Source: Acidobacteriota bacterium (GTDB lineage Bacteria > Acidobacteriota > Vicinamibacteria > Marinacidobacterales > Marinacidobacteraceae). Taken from it: DNA of 55,523 bases. Below, in pieces: positions 24,998-33,032 of this stretch (position 1 is its first letter; the number at the start of each line of letters is the position of its first letter). Below the pieces are notes generated by a model, which saw nothing but the letters and a program-made list of their open reading frames with translations, was not told the origin of the DNA and searched no databases. Position numbers and translations under genes: made by a program. The stretch lies in the NCBI GenBank assembly GCA_028877265.1, contig JAPPGX010000198.1, forward strand, positions 1 through 55,523, in the 5' to 3' direction.

Positions 24998-25803
24998 GCG
25001 GCGTTCTCCGCGCTGACGTCCCGCCGGTCGCCCTCACCATCGCCGGGTCCGACTCCGGTGGCGGGGCCGGGATCCAGGCCGACCTGAAGACCTTCGCCGC
25101 CCATGGGGTGTACGGCCTTTCGGCGATCACCGCGGTCACCGCGCAGAACACCGTCGCGGTGACCGGGGTCCAGGAGATCGAGCCGGAACTGGTGTCTTCC
25201 CAGATCGCCGCGGTGGTCTCCGACTTTCCGGTTGGCGCCGCGAAGACCGGCATGCTGTCCTCCGCGGCCATCATCCGGGCGGTGGCGAAGGCGGTGGACG
25301 ACCACGAGTTGCGGGTCGTCGTGGATCCGGTGATGGTCGCGAAGAGCGGCGACCGGCTGCTGCGGGCGGATGCGGTGGATGCGCTCCGGGACGACCTCCT
25401 GCCGCGGGCGGCGCTCTTGACCCCGAACGTCCCCGAGGCTTCCGACCTGACCGGTCTTCGGGTAGAAAACGAAGATGAGATGCAGGCCGCCGGTGAAAGG
25501 CTCCTGGGGATGGGCCCGCGGGCGGTGCTCATGAAGGGGGGTCACCTGAACGGCGACGCGGTGGTGGATCTCTTCCTCGAGGGGGGCCGCGTCGTCCGTC
25601 TCCGGGGTCACCGGATCCACACCCGCGCTACCCACGGGACCGGCTGCACGCTGTCGGCCGCCGTGGCGGCCAACCTCGCTCTCGGCCGCACCCTGCCCGT
25701 AGCGGTGAAGCGGGCGCGTCAGTACCTGCGGACGGCGATGCTGCGGGCCGCTCCCCTCGGCCAGGGACACGGCCCACTGGGACATCTCCCACCACCGTCC
25801 TGA
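24994..25803 (+). CDS. thiD: Hydroxymethylpyrimidine/phosphomethylpyrimidine kinase
   Basis: This 269-aa ribokinase-fold kinase phosphorylates HMP and HMP-P for thiamine biosynthesis. Diagnostic pieces are TIAGSDSGGGAGIQADLKTF at the N-terminus, VVDPVMVAKSGDRLL, LLTPNVPEASDLTG, and the anion-hole/catalytic HGTGCTLSAAVAANLA. It starts at GTG 24994 in a GTGA overlap with the secreted protein gene and ends in a TGATG overlap with moaE. Neither TPP-riboswitch sequence nor other thi genes are visible here. N-terminal extension SGVLRADVPP is short and probably unstructured. Confidence 0.95.
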   Translation: MSGVLRADVPPVALTIAGSDSGGGAGIQADLKTFAAHGVYGLSAITAVTAQNTVAVTGVQEIEPELVSSQIAAVVSDFPVGAAKTGMLSSAAIIRAVAKAVDDHELRVVVDPVMVAKSGDRLLRADAVDALRDDLLPRAALLTPNVPEASDLTGLRVENEDEMQAAGERLLGMGPRAVLMKGGHLNGDAVVDLFLEGGRVVRLRGHRIHTRATHGTGCTLSAAVAANLALGRTLPVAVKRARQYLRTAMLRAAPLGQGHGPLGHLPPPS

Positions 25804-26234
25804 TGGAACGATTCCGGATCACCGCCGAACCGCTGGACGAGCATGCCATCGCTGAGGGACTCTCCACCTCCGAGGACGGCGCGGTCGTCGTCTTCTCGGG
25901 GATCGTGCGCACCCGCAACAAGGGGCGGAAGGTGCTGCATCTCGAGTACGAGGCGTACGAGGCCATGGTCTACCCGGTGTTCGAGCGGGTGGCGGAGGAC
26001 GTGAGCCGGCGCTTCGGGGTCGAGCGCCTGCGGATTCACCACCGGATCGGGCGGGTGGACATCGGCGAGTCCAGCGTCCTGGTCGCGGCCGCCTCGCCGC
26101 ACCGCGGCAGCGCCTTCGAGGCGGCCCGCCACACCATGAACGAGATCAAGCGCATCGTGCCCATCTGGAAGCGCGAGTTCTTCGAGGGTGGGGACGTCTG
26201 GGTGGAGGGACCGAAGGAGCCCGTAACCGAATGA
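25803..26234 (+). CDS. moaE: Molybdopterin synthase catalytic subunit MoaE
   Basis: The 143-aa large subunit of MPT synthase transfers sulfur from MoaD thiocarboxylate to precursor Z. Characteristic segments are GAVVVFSGIVRTRNKGRKV, LEYEAYEAMVYPVF, ASPHRGSAFEA (His-Arg in the active pocket) and IVPIWKREFFEGGDVWVE with the catalytic Lys. Its ATG overlaps the thiD stop by one base and its stop overlaps moaD (ATGA), so stoichiometric coupled synthesis is likely. Confidence 0.95.
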   Translation: MERFRITAEPLDEHAIAEGLSTSEDGAVVVFSGIVRTRNKGRKVLHLEYEAYEAMVYPVFERVAEDVSRRFGVERLRIHHRIGRVDIGESSVLVAAASPHRGSAFEAARHTMNEIKRIVPIWKREFFEGGDVWVEGPKEPVTE

Positions 26235-26488
26235 CCGGGTCTGCCGCGGTGACGGTGCTGCTCTTCGCGGCGGCGCGCGAGGCTGCGGGAAGGGGGCGCC
26301 TGGAGGTCCCCCATCGCGAGGGACTCACCGCCGCCGATGTCTGGAAGAACCTGGAGAGCGAGCGACCCGCCCTGGCGCCGCTGGCCGGCTCCGTCAGCGT
26401 CGCGGTGAACCACCGCTTTGTCCCGCGGGACACGCTGCTCGCCGCCGGCGACGAACTGGCCTTCCTCCCTCCGGTCAGCGGCGGCTGA
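26231..26488 (+). CDS. moaD: Molybdopterin synthase sulfur-carrier subunit MoaD
   Basis: This 85-aa ubiquitin-like protein ends in the required Gly-Gly (PPVSGG), which is adenylated and thiocarboxylated by MoeB. VTVLLFAAAREAAGRG is the usual first strand and helix. ThiS is also a Gly-Gly protein and thiD is close by, but direct ATGA coupling to moaE and the AAAREAAG segment favour MoaD. It is the last gene of the four-gene unit and converges on the NTF2-like gene 27 bp downstream. Confidence 0.92.
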   Translation: MTGSAAVTVLLFAAAREAAGRGRLEVPHREGLTAADVWKNLESERPALAPLAGSVSVAVNHRFVPRDTLLAAGDELAFLPPVSGG

Positions 26489-26515
26489 ACGCGGTCCTGT
26501 TCCAGGCGCCCCGTT

Positions 26516-26920
26516 TCAAACTGACTCCCGGATCTCGCGCCGGTGCCACCATTCCCTGAGGCTGGAGCATTTCGCCACCCCTCTCCGCCGCTCAAAGGTC
26601 AGCCGGAACACGCCGTCCAGCTCGACGACCGAGCGGTCGGCGATCCTGCGGAAGCGCGCTCTCCAGCCGGCGTGGACTTCGTTGCCGGAAACGGACCAGA
26701 GGTCATAGGAGAAGGTGACATCTTCCTGCGAGTCCGCCGCGCCTCCCTGCCAGTACCTTCGGATCTCCTCCGACCCTCTCATCACCTCGCTGAACGGGGT
26801 TTCCCGGTACTCGGCATCGGGGTGAAAGAGAGACACCGCGGCTGACGGGTCCCCTTCGACCCATGCCTGACCATACGCCTCCAACCAGTGCTTCGCTTCC
26901 TCCACTGCAATGCGTGTCAA
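26516..26920 (-). CDS. NTF2/SnoaL-like small protein
   Basis: The 134-aa single-domain protein has an NTF2-type start, AKHWLEAYGQAWVEGDPSAAVSLFHPDAEYRETPF, followed by the EEIRRYW helix and four predicted strands (VHAGWRARFRRI, ELDGVFRLTFE). Members are ketosteroid-isomerase-like enzymes or ligand binders; function here is unknown. The start is a TTG at 26920, supported by GGAGG seven bases upstream; no ATG or better-placed GTG exists. It is divergent from the M19 dipeptidase with a 62-bp shared promoter region. Confidence 0.8.
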   Translation of the reverse strand: MTRIAVEEAKHWLEAYGQAWVEGDPSAAVSLFHPDAEYRETPFSEVMRGSEEIRRYWQGGAADSQEDVTFSYDLWSVSGNEVHAGWRARFRRIADRSVVELDGVFRLTFERRRGVAKCSSLREWWHRREIRESV

Positions 26921-26982
26921 TTAGCGTCCTCCGATCACGCTTCCACTCTAGTGCCTCGACTCCCACCGGGAAAAGGATCGCC

Positions 26983-28335
26983 ATGCCGCTTCACCGCCTT
27001 CTCGCCTGCGTCTTCGCCTCGGCTCTGACCGCCACCGCCGCCGCGCAGCCGCTCCCGCCCGGGATCACGCCGGAACTCGTGGATCGGGCCCGCGAACTGC
27101 TTCGCAGCGTGCCCTTCGCCGACGGTCATAACGACCTTCCGAGCTCGCTGCTCGATGTGGTCCGCGGCGATCTCGACGCCCCCGGCGCCGATCTGAACCA
27201 GGTACAGATGGAGCTTCCCGCCGACATTCCGCGGCTCCGCGAGGGTGGGGTCGGGATGCAGTTCTGGTCGGCCTTCGTGGATACCGACTTCATCGCCACC
27301 GGGGACTCGCTCCGGCAGGCGATCCGCCAGATCGACGTCATCCACCGGTTCGTGGACCGCTACGAGGACTTCGAGTTCGCCCTCACCGCCGACGACATCG
27401 AGCGGGCGTACGCCGCCGGACGCATCGCCTCGATGATCGGCCTGGAGGGCGGGCACGCGATCGAGGGCTCCACCGCGGCGCTCCGGATGTTCTACGAACT
27501 CGGTGTCCGCTACGTGACGCTGACCCACTTCCGCACCCACGACTGGGCGGATGCGGCGACCGACATTCCGCTCCACCGGGGCCTGTCGCCCTTCGGCGAG
27601 GAAGTGATCCGCGAAATGAACCGCCTGGGGATGTTCGTGGACCTGTCGCACGTGAGCGCCGAGACGATGCGCGACGCCATCCGGATCAGCGAGGCGCCGG
27701 TGCTCTATTCCCATTCGGGGGCCCGCGGGGTGAACGCCCACCCGCGCAACGTGCCCGACGACGTGCTGCGGATGCTTCCCGCGAACGGCGGGGTGGTGAT
27801 GATGGACTTCATTCCCGGCTACGTGGTCCCCACCCCTGCCGAGTGGCTCGCCCGCGAGGGCATCGAAGCCGAAGAGGACCGGGCCGCCATGGGGATGGGC
27901 GCCGCCGAGCCGGTCTGGGGAGCGCTCCGGAACCGCGAACGCGAGCGCCTCCGCGCCGAGCTGGAGGACGAGGCAGAGGTGACCCGGCGCCTCTCCCGCT
28001 GGGAGGCGGACAACCCGATGCCGCGCGGCACAGTCTCCGACGTCGCGGCCCACATCGAGCACATCCGCGACGTCGCCGGCCTCGCGCACATCGGGATCGG
28101 GTCGGACTACTACGACCCGGGGGGTCCCTCGATGGTCGAGGGACTCGAGCACGTGGACCGGTTCCCGGTGCTCTTCGCGGAACTCCTGCGCCGGGGCTGG
28201 TCCGAGGAGGACCTGCGGCAGATCGCCGCCGGCAACGTTCTCCGGGCGCTACGCGAGGTCGAGCGGGTGGCGGCGGAACTCCGCGAGACGCGGTCGCCGT
28301 CCACGGCCGACCTGCGGGGGGTAGGGGCGCGGTAG
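26983..28335 (+). CDS. M19 (renal dipeptidase-like) dipeptidase, exported
   Basis: The 450-aa protein has signal peptide LLACVFASALTATAAAQ and M19 zinc ligands in ADGHNDL (His, Asp), GLEGGHAI (bridging Glu), DLSHVS (His) and YSHSGAR (His), with the catalytic-site Asp in IGSDYYDPGG. It hydrolyses dipeptides, with tolerance of D-residues in some members. An insert with ALRNRERERLRAELEDEAE is predicted helical and charged. The ATG at 26983 has AAAAGGA upstream; the longer frame lacks a signal. Together with M14 and M24 it extends the envelope peptide-degrading set. Confidence 0.93.
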   Translation: MPLHRLLACVFASALTATAAAQPLPPGITPELVDRARELLRSVPFADGHNDLPSSLLDVVRGDLDAPGADLNQVQMELPADIPRLREGGVGMQFWSAFVDTDFIATGDSLRQAIRQIDVIHRFVDRYEDFEFALTADDIERAYAAGRIASMIGLEGGHAIEGSTAALRMFYELGVRYVTLTHFRTHDWADAATDIPLHRGLSPFGEEVIREMNRLGMFVDLSHVSAETMRDAIRISEAPVLYSHSGARGVNAHPRNVPDDVLRMLPANGGVVMMDFIPGYVVPTPAEWLAREGIEAEEDRAAMGMGAAEPVWGALRNRERERLRAELEDEAEVTRRLSRWEADNPMPRGTVSDVAAHIEHIRDVAGLAHIGIGSDYYDPGGPSMVEGLEHVDRFPVLFAELLRRGWSEEDLRQIAAGNVLRALREVERVAAELRETRSPSTADLRGVGAR

Positions 28336-28346
28336 GGCAGGATCCG

Positions 28347-28393
28347 TTGACCGACACTTGACACGTGCGCTAGTGTGCATTACGGTGAAGTCA
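28347..28393 (+). promoter_or_regulatory. Probable toxin-antitoxin promoter/operator
   Basis: TTGACA at 28358-28363 is a consensus -35 box; the -10 is weak. TTGAC (28358) and GTCAA (28389-28393) form an inverted pair, and ACAC/GTGT arms lie between them, as expected for an operator bound by the ribbon-helix-helix antitoxin. GGTGAAG serves as the ribosome site for the ATG at 28394. Confidence 0.45.
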
Positions 28394-28648
28394 ATGACAG
28401 TGTCGGACATCGGCGCAACGACGAACCAGATCACTGCCCGCCTACCAACTCCCGTCCTGGAACTACTGGACAACGCCGCCCGAGAGCTGAAACGCAGCCG
28501 GGCGGAAATCGTTCGCCAGGCAATCGAGTACTACCTTGAAGACTTCGACGACCTCACGGTCGCGGTAGAGCGACTCCGCGACCCCGGAGATCCGGTGCTC
28601 GACTGGGACGAGGTAAAGCGTGATCTATTCGGTTCGGATCAAACGTAG
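28394..28648 (+). CDS. Ribbon-helix-helix antitoxin
   Basis: The 84-aa protein has an N-terminal RHH fold: ITARLPTPVLELLDNAAREL then KRSRAEIVRQAIEYYL (residues ~10-46). The C-terminal acidic tail (DFDDLTVAVERLRDPGDPVLDWDEV) is the usual toxin-wrapping segment. It should neutralise the RelE/ParE-like toxin encoded next, with which it overlaps by 29 bp, and repress its own promoter. The ATG at 28394 is preferred over an earlier one in the promoter. Confidence 0.87.
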   Translation: MTVSDIGATTNQITARLPTPVLELLDNAARELKRSRAEIVRQAIEYYLEDFDDLTVAVERLRDPGDPVLDWDEVKRDLFGSDQT

Positions 28649-28886
28649 CGCCGCGAAGGACCTCAAGCGAATCCCCGTCGCCGACCGGCACAAGGTTGTG
28701 GCGGCGATCGACGGCTTGGCTCGCCGGCCCTTGCTGGGCAAGGTCTTGAAGGGTGCGTTACGCGGATTGCGGCGTATTCGGGTGGGGCGATACCGCGTGA
28801 TCTACGAAGTGCAGGATGGCGCTCTGGTTGTTCTGGTTGTCCGGGTGGCTGGACGAGGCGAGGCGTATCGGGGCGCCATCAGTTGA
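28620..28886 (+). CDS. RelE/ParE-family toxin
   Basis: This 88-aa basic protein starts at GTG 28620 with MIYSVRIKRSAAKDLKRIP, followed by GLRRIRVGRYRVIYEV and VVLVVRVAGRGEAYR, the standard RelE-fold strand order. RelE members cut mRNA in the ribosome and ParE members poison gyrase; the basic patches fit RelE slightly better, but the target cannot be assigned. The overlap with the antitoxin ensures coupled synthesis. Confidence 0.87.
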   Translation: MIYSVRIKRSAAKDLKRIPVADRHKVVAAIDGLARRPLLGKVLKGALRGLRRIRVGRYRVIYEVQDGALVVLVVRVAGRGEAYRGAIS

Positions 28887-28897
28887 CGTTGAGGAAG

Positions 28898-29059
28898 GCT
28901 TGGAACGCCGGCTTCAGCCGGCACAGCGGCCCGCAGGGCCGCGGGCGGTTCATTGCTACCCCGGGGGGGTTGGCGCGCAGCCGAACCATCCCGGCGAATG
29001 AAATCCGTCCCGCCGCCCGCCTGCGGCGGGCTGTGCCGGCTGAAGCCGGCGTTCCAAGC
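28898..29059. repeat. 162-bp composite repeat with 30-bp perfect inverted ends
   Basis: The segment 28898-28927 is the exact reverse complement of 29030-29059. Each end is itself built on a palindrome (GCCGGCTTCAGCCGGC) plus the GGAACG/CGTTCC tail seen elsewhere at 27-59 and 52,254. The interior has further GC dyads (CCCGCAGGGCCGCGGG and CCGCCCGCCTGCGGCGGG). It looks like a paired REP unit or a small non-autonomous mobile element between the toxin and the end of mrfB. No gene lies in 28,887-29,067. Confidence 0.8.
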
Positions 29060-29067
29060 CGCCCCGG

Positions 29068-30504
29068 TCAGCCCAGGCTCTTCTGTAACCGGGTGGCGCG
29101 CCGTTCGAGTTCCTTCCGGTAGCGGCGGCTCGTCTCCCGGCCCATCTCGATCCGGGGAAGCCGTTCCAGCGCGTCCTCGACGTGGGTGAGGGCGCGCGCC
29201 GGTTCCTTCCGCTGGTGCTCTTCGTGCTTCGCGAGCCAGACGAGCACGTCCAGCCGCTCCCGGGAATCGACGATGCTGACCCGGCGCCAGAGTTCGATCG
29301 CGCCGTCCCAGTCGCCGAGCTGCTTGCGCCGCTCCCCGAGGTCCAGCAGGCAGCGGTCGCGGTTCCGGCCCGCGAGGCCGGCGGACAACGCCCGTTCCAG
29401 CAGCGGGATCGCAACCTCCGACTCGCCGCGCCGCCAGAAGTGGTGTCCAGCGCCGTGCAGGTCCGCGGGATCGTCGCTGTGCCAGTCCCCGTCCATCCGC
29501 TCGAGCGCCCTCAGCGCGAGCGCGGCCAGCGTGACGATGTCGTAGCGGTTGTGCGCCAGCACCGATTCCATGGCGGGGTGGTGTCCGTAGCGGAGGAAGT
29601 CGAAGAACACCTGGGGGATCCGGTCTCCCGGGATGTCGTCGTCGCGCTCGACCTCGAGGAGCTCCCGTTCCAGGGTGGAAAGGCGGGCGTTCTCGTGGCG
29701 CGGCTTGAACAGCCGGCGCGCCGGATGCAGCAGATCGAGATGGCGCGCGTCCCGGAAGGGGGAACGCACGCCGTTCAACGCGAAGCGGGTTTCCAGTAGC
29801 GGAAGGTCGAAACTGCCCCCGTTGTAGGTCACGAGGTCGCGGCGGCCGGCCGCCAGGACCGTCAGTTCCTCCAACATGGCGGCTTCGCCCAGCGGATTGC
29901 GCAGGAGGAACTGCGTGACCCGGAAGCGGTCCTCTTCCACGAAGCCGACGCCGATCAGGAAGGCGAAGGTGCCGGTGCCGCCGGCGAGGCCGCTGGTCTC
30001 GGTATCCAGGAAGAGGGCCCGGGAGAGGTCCACTCCCGGCTCCTCGGGGCGGATCTGGAGGCGCGCCGCCGCCTCCTCGGAGACCTCCAGCAGTTGGACG
30101 AGGTCCGCGCCGCCGTAACGCGACGCCAGGGGGACGTCGTGGTCCTCCCGGGAGAAGGGTTCGTCCGCCGCCCGAGCCTCCGGCACGGGATCGGCTCCCC
30201 CGTCGTCCAGCTCGGGAGCGGCTCCAGGCTGGACCTTCCGGAGGGATGGCTGGCCATCCCCGGGCGAACCGATGCGGAGTTCCTTCCAGCCGTGCTCCGT
30301 CCGTCGCATGAGTTCCCGGGCTCGCGCCAGCCGGGCGGTCTTGTCGCTCCCGTGAGGTTCTTCGGGAGTCCCCGCTGACGGCAGGTCCACAGAGGCTTCA
30401 GGAAGCGGCGCCTCCGCCGCCCGCTCCGGGTCAGCGACGCGGCCAACAACCCGCGCCCGGCTGCGCCGGAGCCGTTCCGCGAGGGAGCTTCGATCCGGCG
30501 CCAT
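29068..30504 (-). CDS. mrfB: YprB/MrfB-type DEDD exonuclease with TPR-like tail
   Basis: The 478-aa protein has an RNase H-like 3'-5' exonuclease domain (~150-340): ALFLDTETSGLAGGTGTFAF (Exo I Asp-Glu), LVTYNGGSFDLPLLETRF (Exo II) and AHNRYDIVTLAAL (Exo III). The C-terminal ~120 residues are TPR-like helices. In Bacillus subtilis MrfB works with the helicase MrfA in UvrABC-independent excision repair of mitomycin C damage. It starts 8 bp after the mrfA stop, so it is in the same operon. Compared with known MrfB it has an extra N-terminal disordered stretch rich in Pro and Glu. Confidence 0.88.
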   Translation of the reverse strand: MAPDRSSLAERLRRSRARVVGRVADPERAAEAPLPEASVDLPSAGTPEEPHGSDKTARLARARELMRRTEHGWKELRIGSPGDGQPSLRKVQPGAAPELDDGGADPVPEARAADEPFSREDHDVPLASRYGGADLVQLLEVSEEAAARLQIRPEEPGVDLSRALFLDTETSGLAGGTGTFAFLIGVGFVEEDRFRVTQFLLRNPLGEAAMLEELTVLAAGRRDLVTYNGGSFDLPLLETRFALNGVRSPFRDARHLDLLHPARRLFKPRHENARLSTLERELLEVERDDDIPGDRIPQVFFDFLRYGHHPAMESVLAHNRYDIVTLAALALRALERMDGDWHSDDPADLHGAGHHFWRRGESEVAIPLLERALSAGLAGRNRDRCLLDLGERRKQLGDWDGAIELWRRVSIVDSRERLDVLVWLAKHEEHQRKEPARALTHVEDALERLPRIEMGRETSRRYRKELERRATRLQKSLG

Positions 30505-30512
30505 GGGTGGCG

Positions 30513-32939
30513 TCAGGGAACGCTCGCGGCGGAAGTTACGGGCGCCGCTTCTTCACGGCCCCGAATCCCCCCGAGAATGGCGAGCGCGGCGGCCTTGCCG
30601 TGGCGTCCGATCTCGCCCACCGGCCCCACGCACGACGGACATCCCGACTGGCACGGGCAGCGCTCGATCAGCCCGAGCGTCTCGGCGAGCACGGTGGCGC
30701 GGGACTCCCAGAGCGGCTCCGAGAAACCGATGCCCCCCGGATAGTTGTCGTAGATGAAGATCCGGGTCACCGCATCCGCTTCGCCGGGCCCCGCTTCCGC
30801 TGGTTCCGGGTGCGGCGCCCGGCCATCGCGCGAGCCCGTCCCGATGGCGGACCCGATGTCGTGGGCTTCGCACATGAGGAAGGTGGTCGCCACCGCGCGC
30901 ATCGCGTTCCTGATCCCGCGGATTCCGTCCCGGCGGTCTTCGGGACCGAAGGGAACCGCCGCCAGCACCTCGGGCGGAGCCTCGAGCCAGAACGCGGTGG
31001 TGTGCATCTCGACGGCGGGCATGTCGAGTTCGCCGGAGCCGACGTTCTCGCCCGTGAAGAACTTGATCTTCTTGAAGCCGACGACCTGCTTGACGACGTG
31101 GACCTCGCCGTGCGCCGCCGGCGCGGACGGTTCCGGCCCCGCCTCGAAAGCGTCGAGAATCGTGACCTTCGTGTGGGTGACCGCGTCCGTGTAGTAGTCG
31201 CTCTCGAGGGGGCGGACCTCGGCCCGGCGCTCCTGGTGGTCCAGCCGCTCGACGTAGTAGGTGTCGCTCTCGAGCATGTAGATGGCCTTCTCGTGGAGCG
31301 TCGAATGGGCGCTCACGAAGTCCACTTCCGCGATGACCTTGCCGCTCTCCCGGTCGTGCACCACGAAGTTGTCGGAGCTGATGGAGCGCAGGCTCACGCT
31401 GTTCGCAGGGTAGGAGTCGGCAGTCCAGAACCACCGGTCGCCGGCCCGGTACAGGATCCTCTCTTCTTCGAGCACCCCCAGAAGCTCCTCCAGGTTCTCG
31501 TCGCCGAACTTCTCCCCCTTGCCGAACGGCAGCTCGAAGGCGGCGCACTTGAGGTGCTCGATCAGGACCTGGAGGTTCTCCGGATTGATCAGACCGCGCT
31601 CGGGCGTCCCCTCGAAGAAGTAGTCCGGGTGCTGGATGACGAACTGGTTGACGGGGGTCGAGTTCGCCACCAGCACCGCCGCCGCGGTTCCGCCGCGGCG
31701 GCCCGCCCGCCCCGCCTGCTGCCAGGTGGAGGCGATGGTTCCCGGGTAGCCGGAGATCACCGCGACGTCGAGGCTGCCGATGTCGATCCCCAGTTCCAGC
31801 GCGTTCGTGGAAACGACGCCGAGGACGCTCCCGTTCTTGATGCCGTCCTCGATCTCCCGCCGCTTCTTCGGCAGGTACCCGCCCCGGTAGCCGCGGATCC
31901 GGTCGCTCCGGTCGGGACGGGTCTCGACGTCCTGCTTCAGGTACTTGACGAGCACCTCGGTCTGGGTGCGGGAGCGGGCGAACACGATCGTCTGCAGGTT
32001 GCCCTTGAGGAATCCCCCGGCGATCCGGCGCGTTTCGCCCATCGCCGAGCGGCGGATTCCGAGTTCGGGGTTCACCACGGGGGGGTTGTAGAACAGGAAG
32101 AAGCGTTCCGGACGGGGGGCGCCGCTCCGGTCCACGAGCGAGATGGGACGTTCGGTGAGCCCCTCCGCCAATTCCCGCGGATTCGCGATGGTGGCGGAAC
32201 TGAGAATGAACCGGGGCGCCGCGCCGTAGTGGGCGCACACCCGGCGGAGCCGCCGGAGCAGGTTGGCCAGATGGCTGCCGAACACCCCGCGGTAGGTGTG
32301 CATCTCGTCGATGACGACGAAGCGCAGGTTCTCGAAGAGCTTGGCCCACTTCGTGTGGTGGGGGAGGATGCCCGCATGGAGCATGTCCGGATTCGTGACG
32401 ACGATGTGCGCCCGCGTGCGGATGCTGCGCCGGGCGTCTCCCGGGGTGTCCCCGTCGTAGACATCGGCGCGGACGTCCTCCCCGAGCAGATCCTTCAGGT
32501 CGAGGATCTCCTTCTTCTGGTCCTGGGAGAGCGCCTTGGTGGGGAAGAGGTAGAGCGCGCGCGCGTCGGGCTCCCGGAGGATCCGGTTGAGGACCGGCGC
32601 GTTGTAGCAAAGCGTCTTGCCGGAAGCGGTCGGAGTGACCGCCGCGACGTCCTCCCCCGCTTCGACGCGGTCGAGCACCTCCCGCTGGTGGGAATAGAGC
32701 GCTTCGACGCCCCGGCGGCGATAGGCGTCGCGCAGGCGGGCGTCGATGTGCTCCGGAAAGTCGCGGTAGTCGCCGGGTTCCGCCGGGAAGTGGCGGAGCG
32801 CGGTGACCCCCCGGAGCGCGGCGCCGGCATCCAGTTCGGCGACCAGCGACCGGATCGCGGCGCGCCGCTCCGGCGCCGTGAGGGCGACCCCGGGGCTGGA
32901 GCCTCGCCCGCGACCGTCCTGCAGTGCAACCGATTTCAT
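30513..32939 (-). CDS. mrfA: YprA/MrfA-type DEAH helicase
   Basis: The 808-aa superfamily-2 helicase has Walker A TPTASGKT (103-109), the motif II box VIDEMHTYRG, SSATIANP (motif III), ALELGIDIG and QQAGRAGRRG (motif VI). The C-terminal domain (DUF1998-like) has the cysteine set in FLMCEAHD and CPCQSGCPSC, which binds Zn in MrfA. It translocates on DNA to expose damage to MrfB. The usual family length is about 750 aa; this protein is complete. It is upstream of mrfB and downstream of tRNA-Sec on the same strand. Confidence 0.92.
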   Translation of the reverse strand: MKSVALQDGRGRGSSPGVALTAPERRAAIRSLVAELDAGAALRGVTALRHFPAEPGDYRDFPEHIDARLRDAYRRRGVEALYSHQREVLDRVEAGEDVAAVTPTASGKTLCYNAPVLNRILREPDARALYLFPTKALSQDQKKEILDLKDLLGEDVRADVYDGDTPGDARRSIRTRAHIVVTNPDMLHAGILPHHTKWAKLFENLRFVVIDEMHTYRGVFGSHLANLLRRLRRVCAHYGAAPRFILSSATIANPRELAEGLTERPISLVDRSGAPRPERFFLFYNPPVVNPELGIRRSAMGETRRIAGGFLKGNLQTIVFARSRTQTEVLVKYLKQDVETRPDRSDRIRGYRGGYLPKKRREIEDGIKNGSVLGVVSTNALELGIDIGSLDVAVISGYPGTIASTWQQAGRAGRRGGTAAAVLVANSTPVNQFVIQHPDYFFEGTPERGLINPENLQVLIEHLKCAAFELPFGKGEKFGDENLEELLGVLEEERILYRAGDRWFWTADSYPANSVSLRSISSDNFVVHDRESGKVIAEVDFVSAHSTLHEKAIYMLESDTYYVERLDHQERRAEVRPLESDYYTDAVTHTKVTILDAFEAGPEPSAPAAHGEVHVVKQVVGFKKIKFFTGENVGSGELDMPAVEMHTTAFWLEAPPEVLAAVPFGPEDRRDGIRGIRNAMRAVATTFLMCEAHDIGSAIGTGSRDGRAPHPEPAEAGPGEADAVTRIFIYDNYPGGIGFSEPLWESRATVLAETLGLIERCPCQSGCPSCVGPVGEIGRHGKAAALAILGGIRGREEAAPVTSAASVP

Positions 32940-33032
32940 GGTCTGGAGTCGGGCGCCGGGGAGGTCCGAAGCGTGGAGGAATCCCGGCTGAGCGGCACTG
33001 TACCGGGCCCCCGGTGACAGATCACGCCACCC

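Noticed and set aside
26231..26488. ThiS rather than MoaD, given neighbouring thiD
   Set aside because: Direct overlap with moaE and the typical AAAREAAG helix favour MoaD; both families share the Gly-Gly end.
28886..29068. Small gene after the toxin
   Set aside because: The stretch is filled by the inverted-repeat element; apparent frames are translations of its palindromes.
30507..33017. 836-codon plus-strand open frame opposite mrfA
   Set aside because: Shadow frame; mrfA on the other strand has all helicase motifs.
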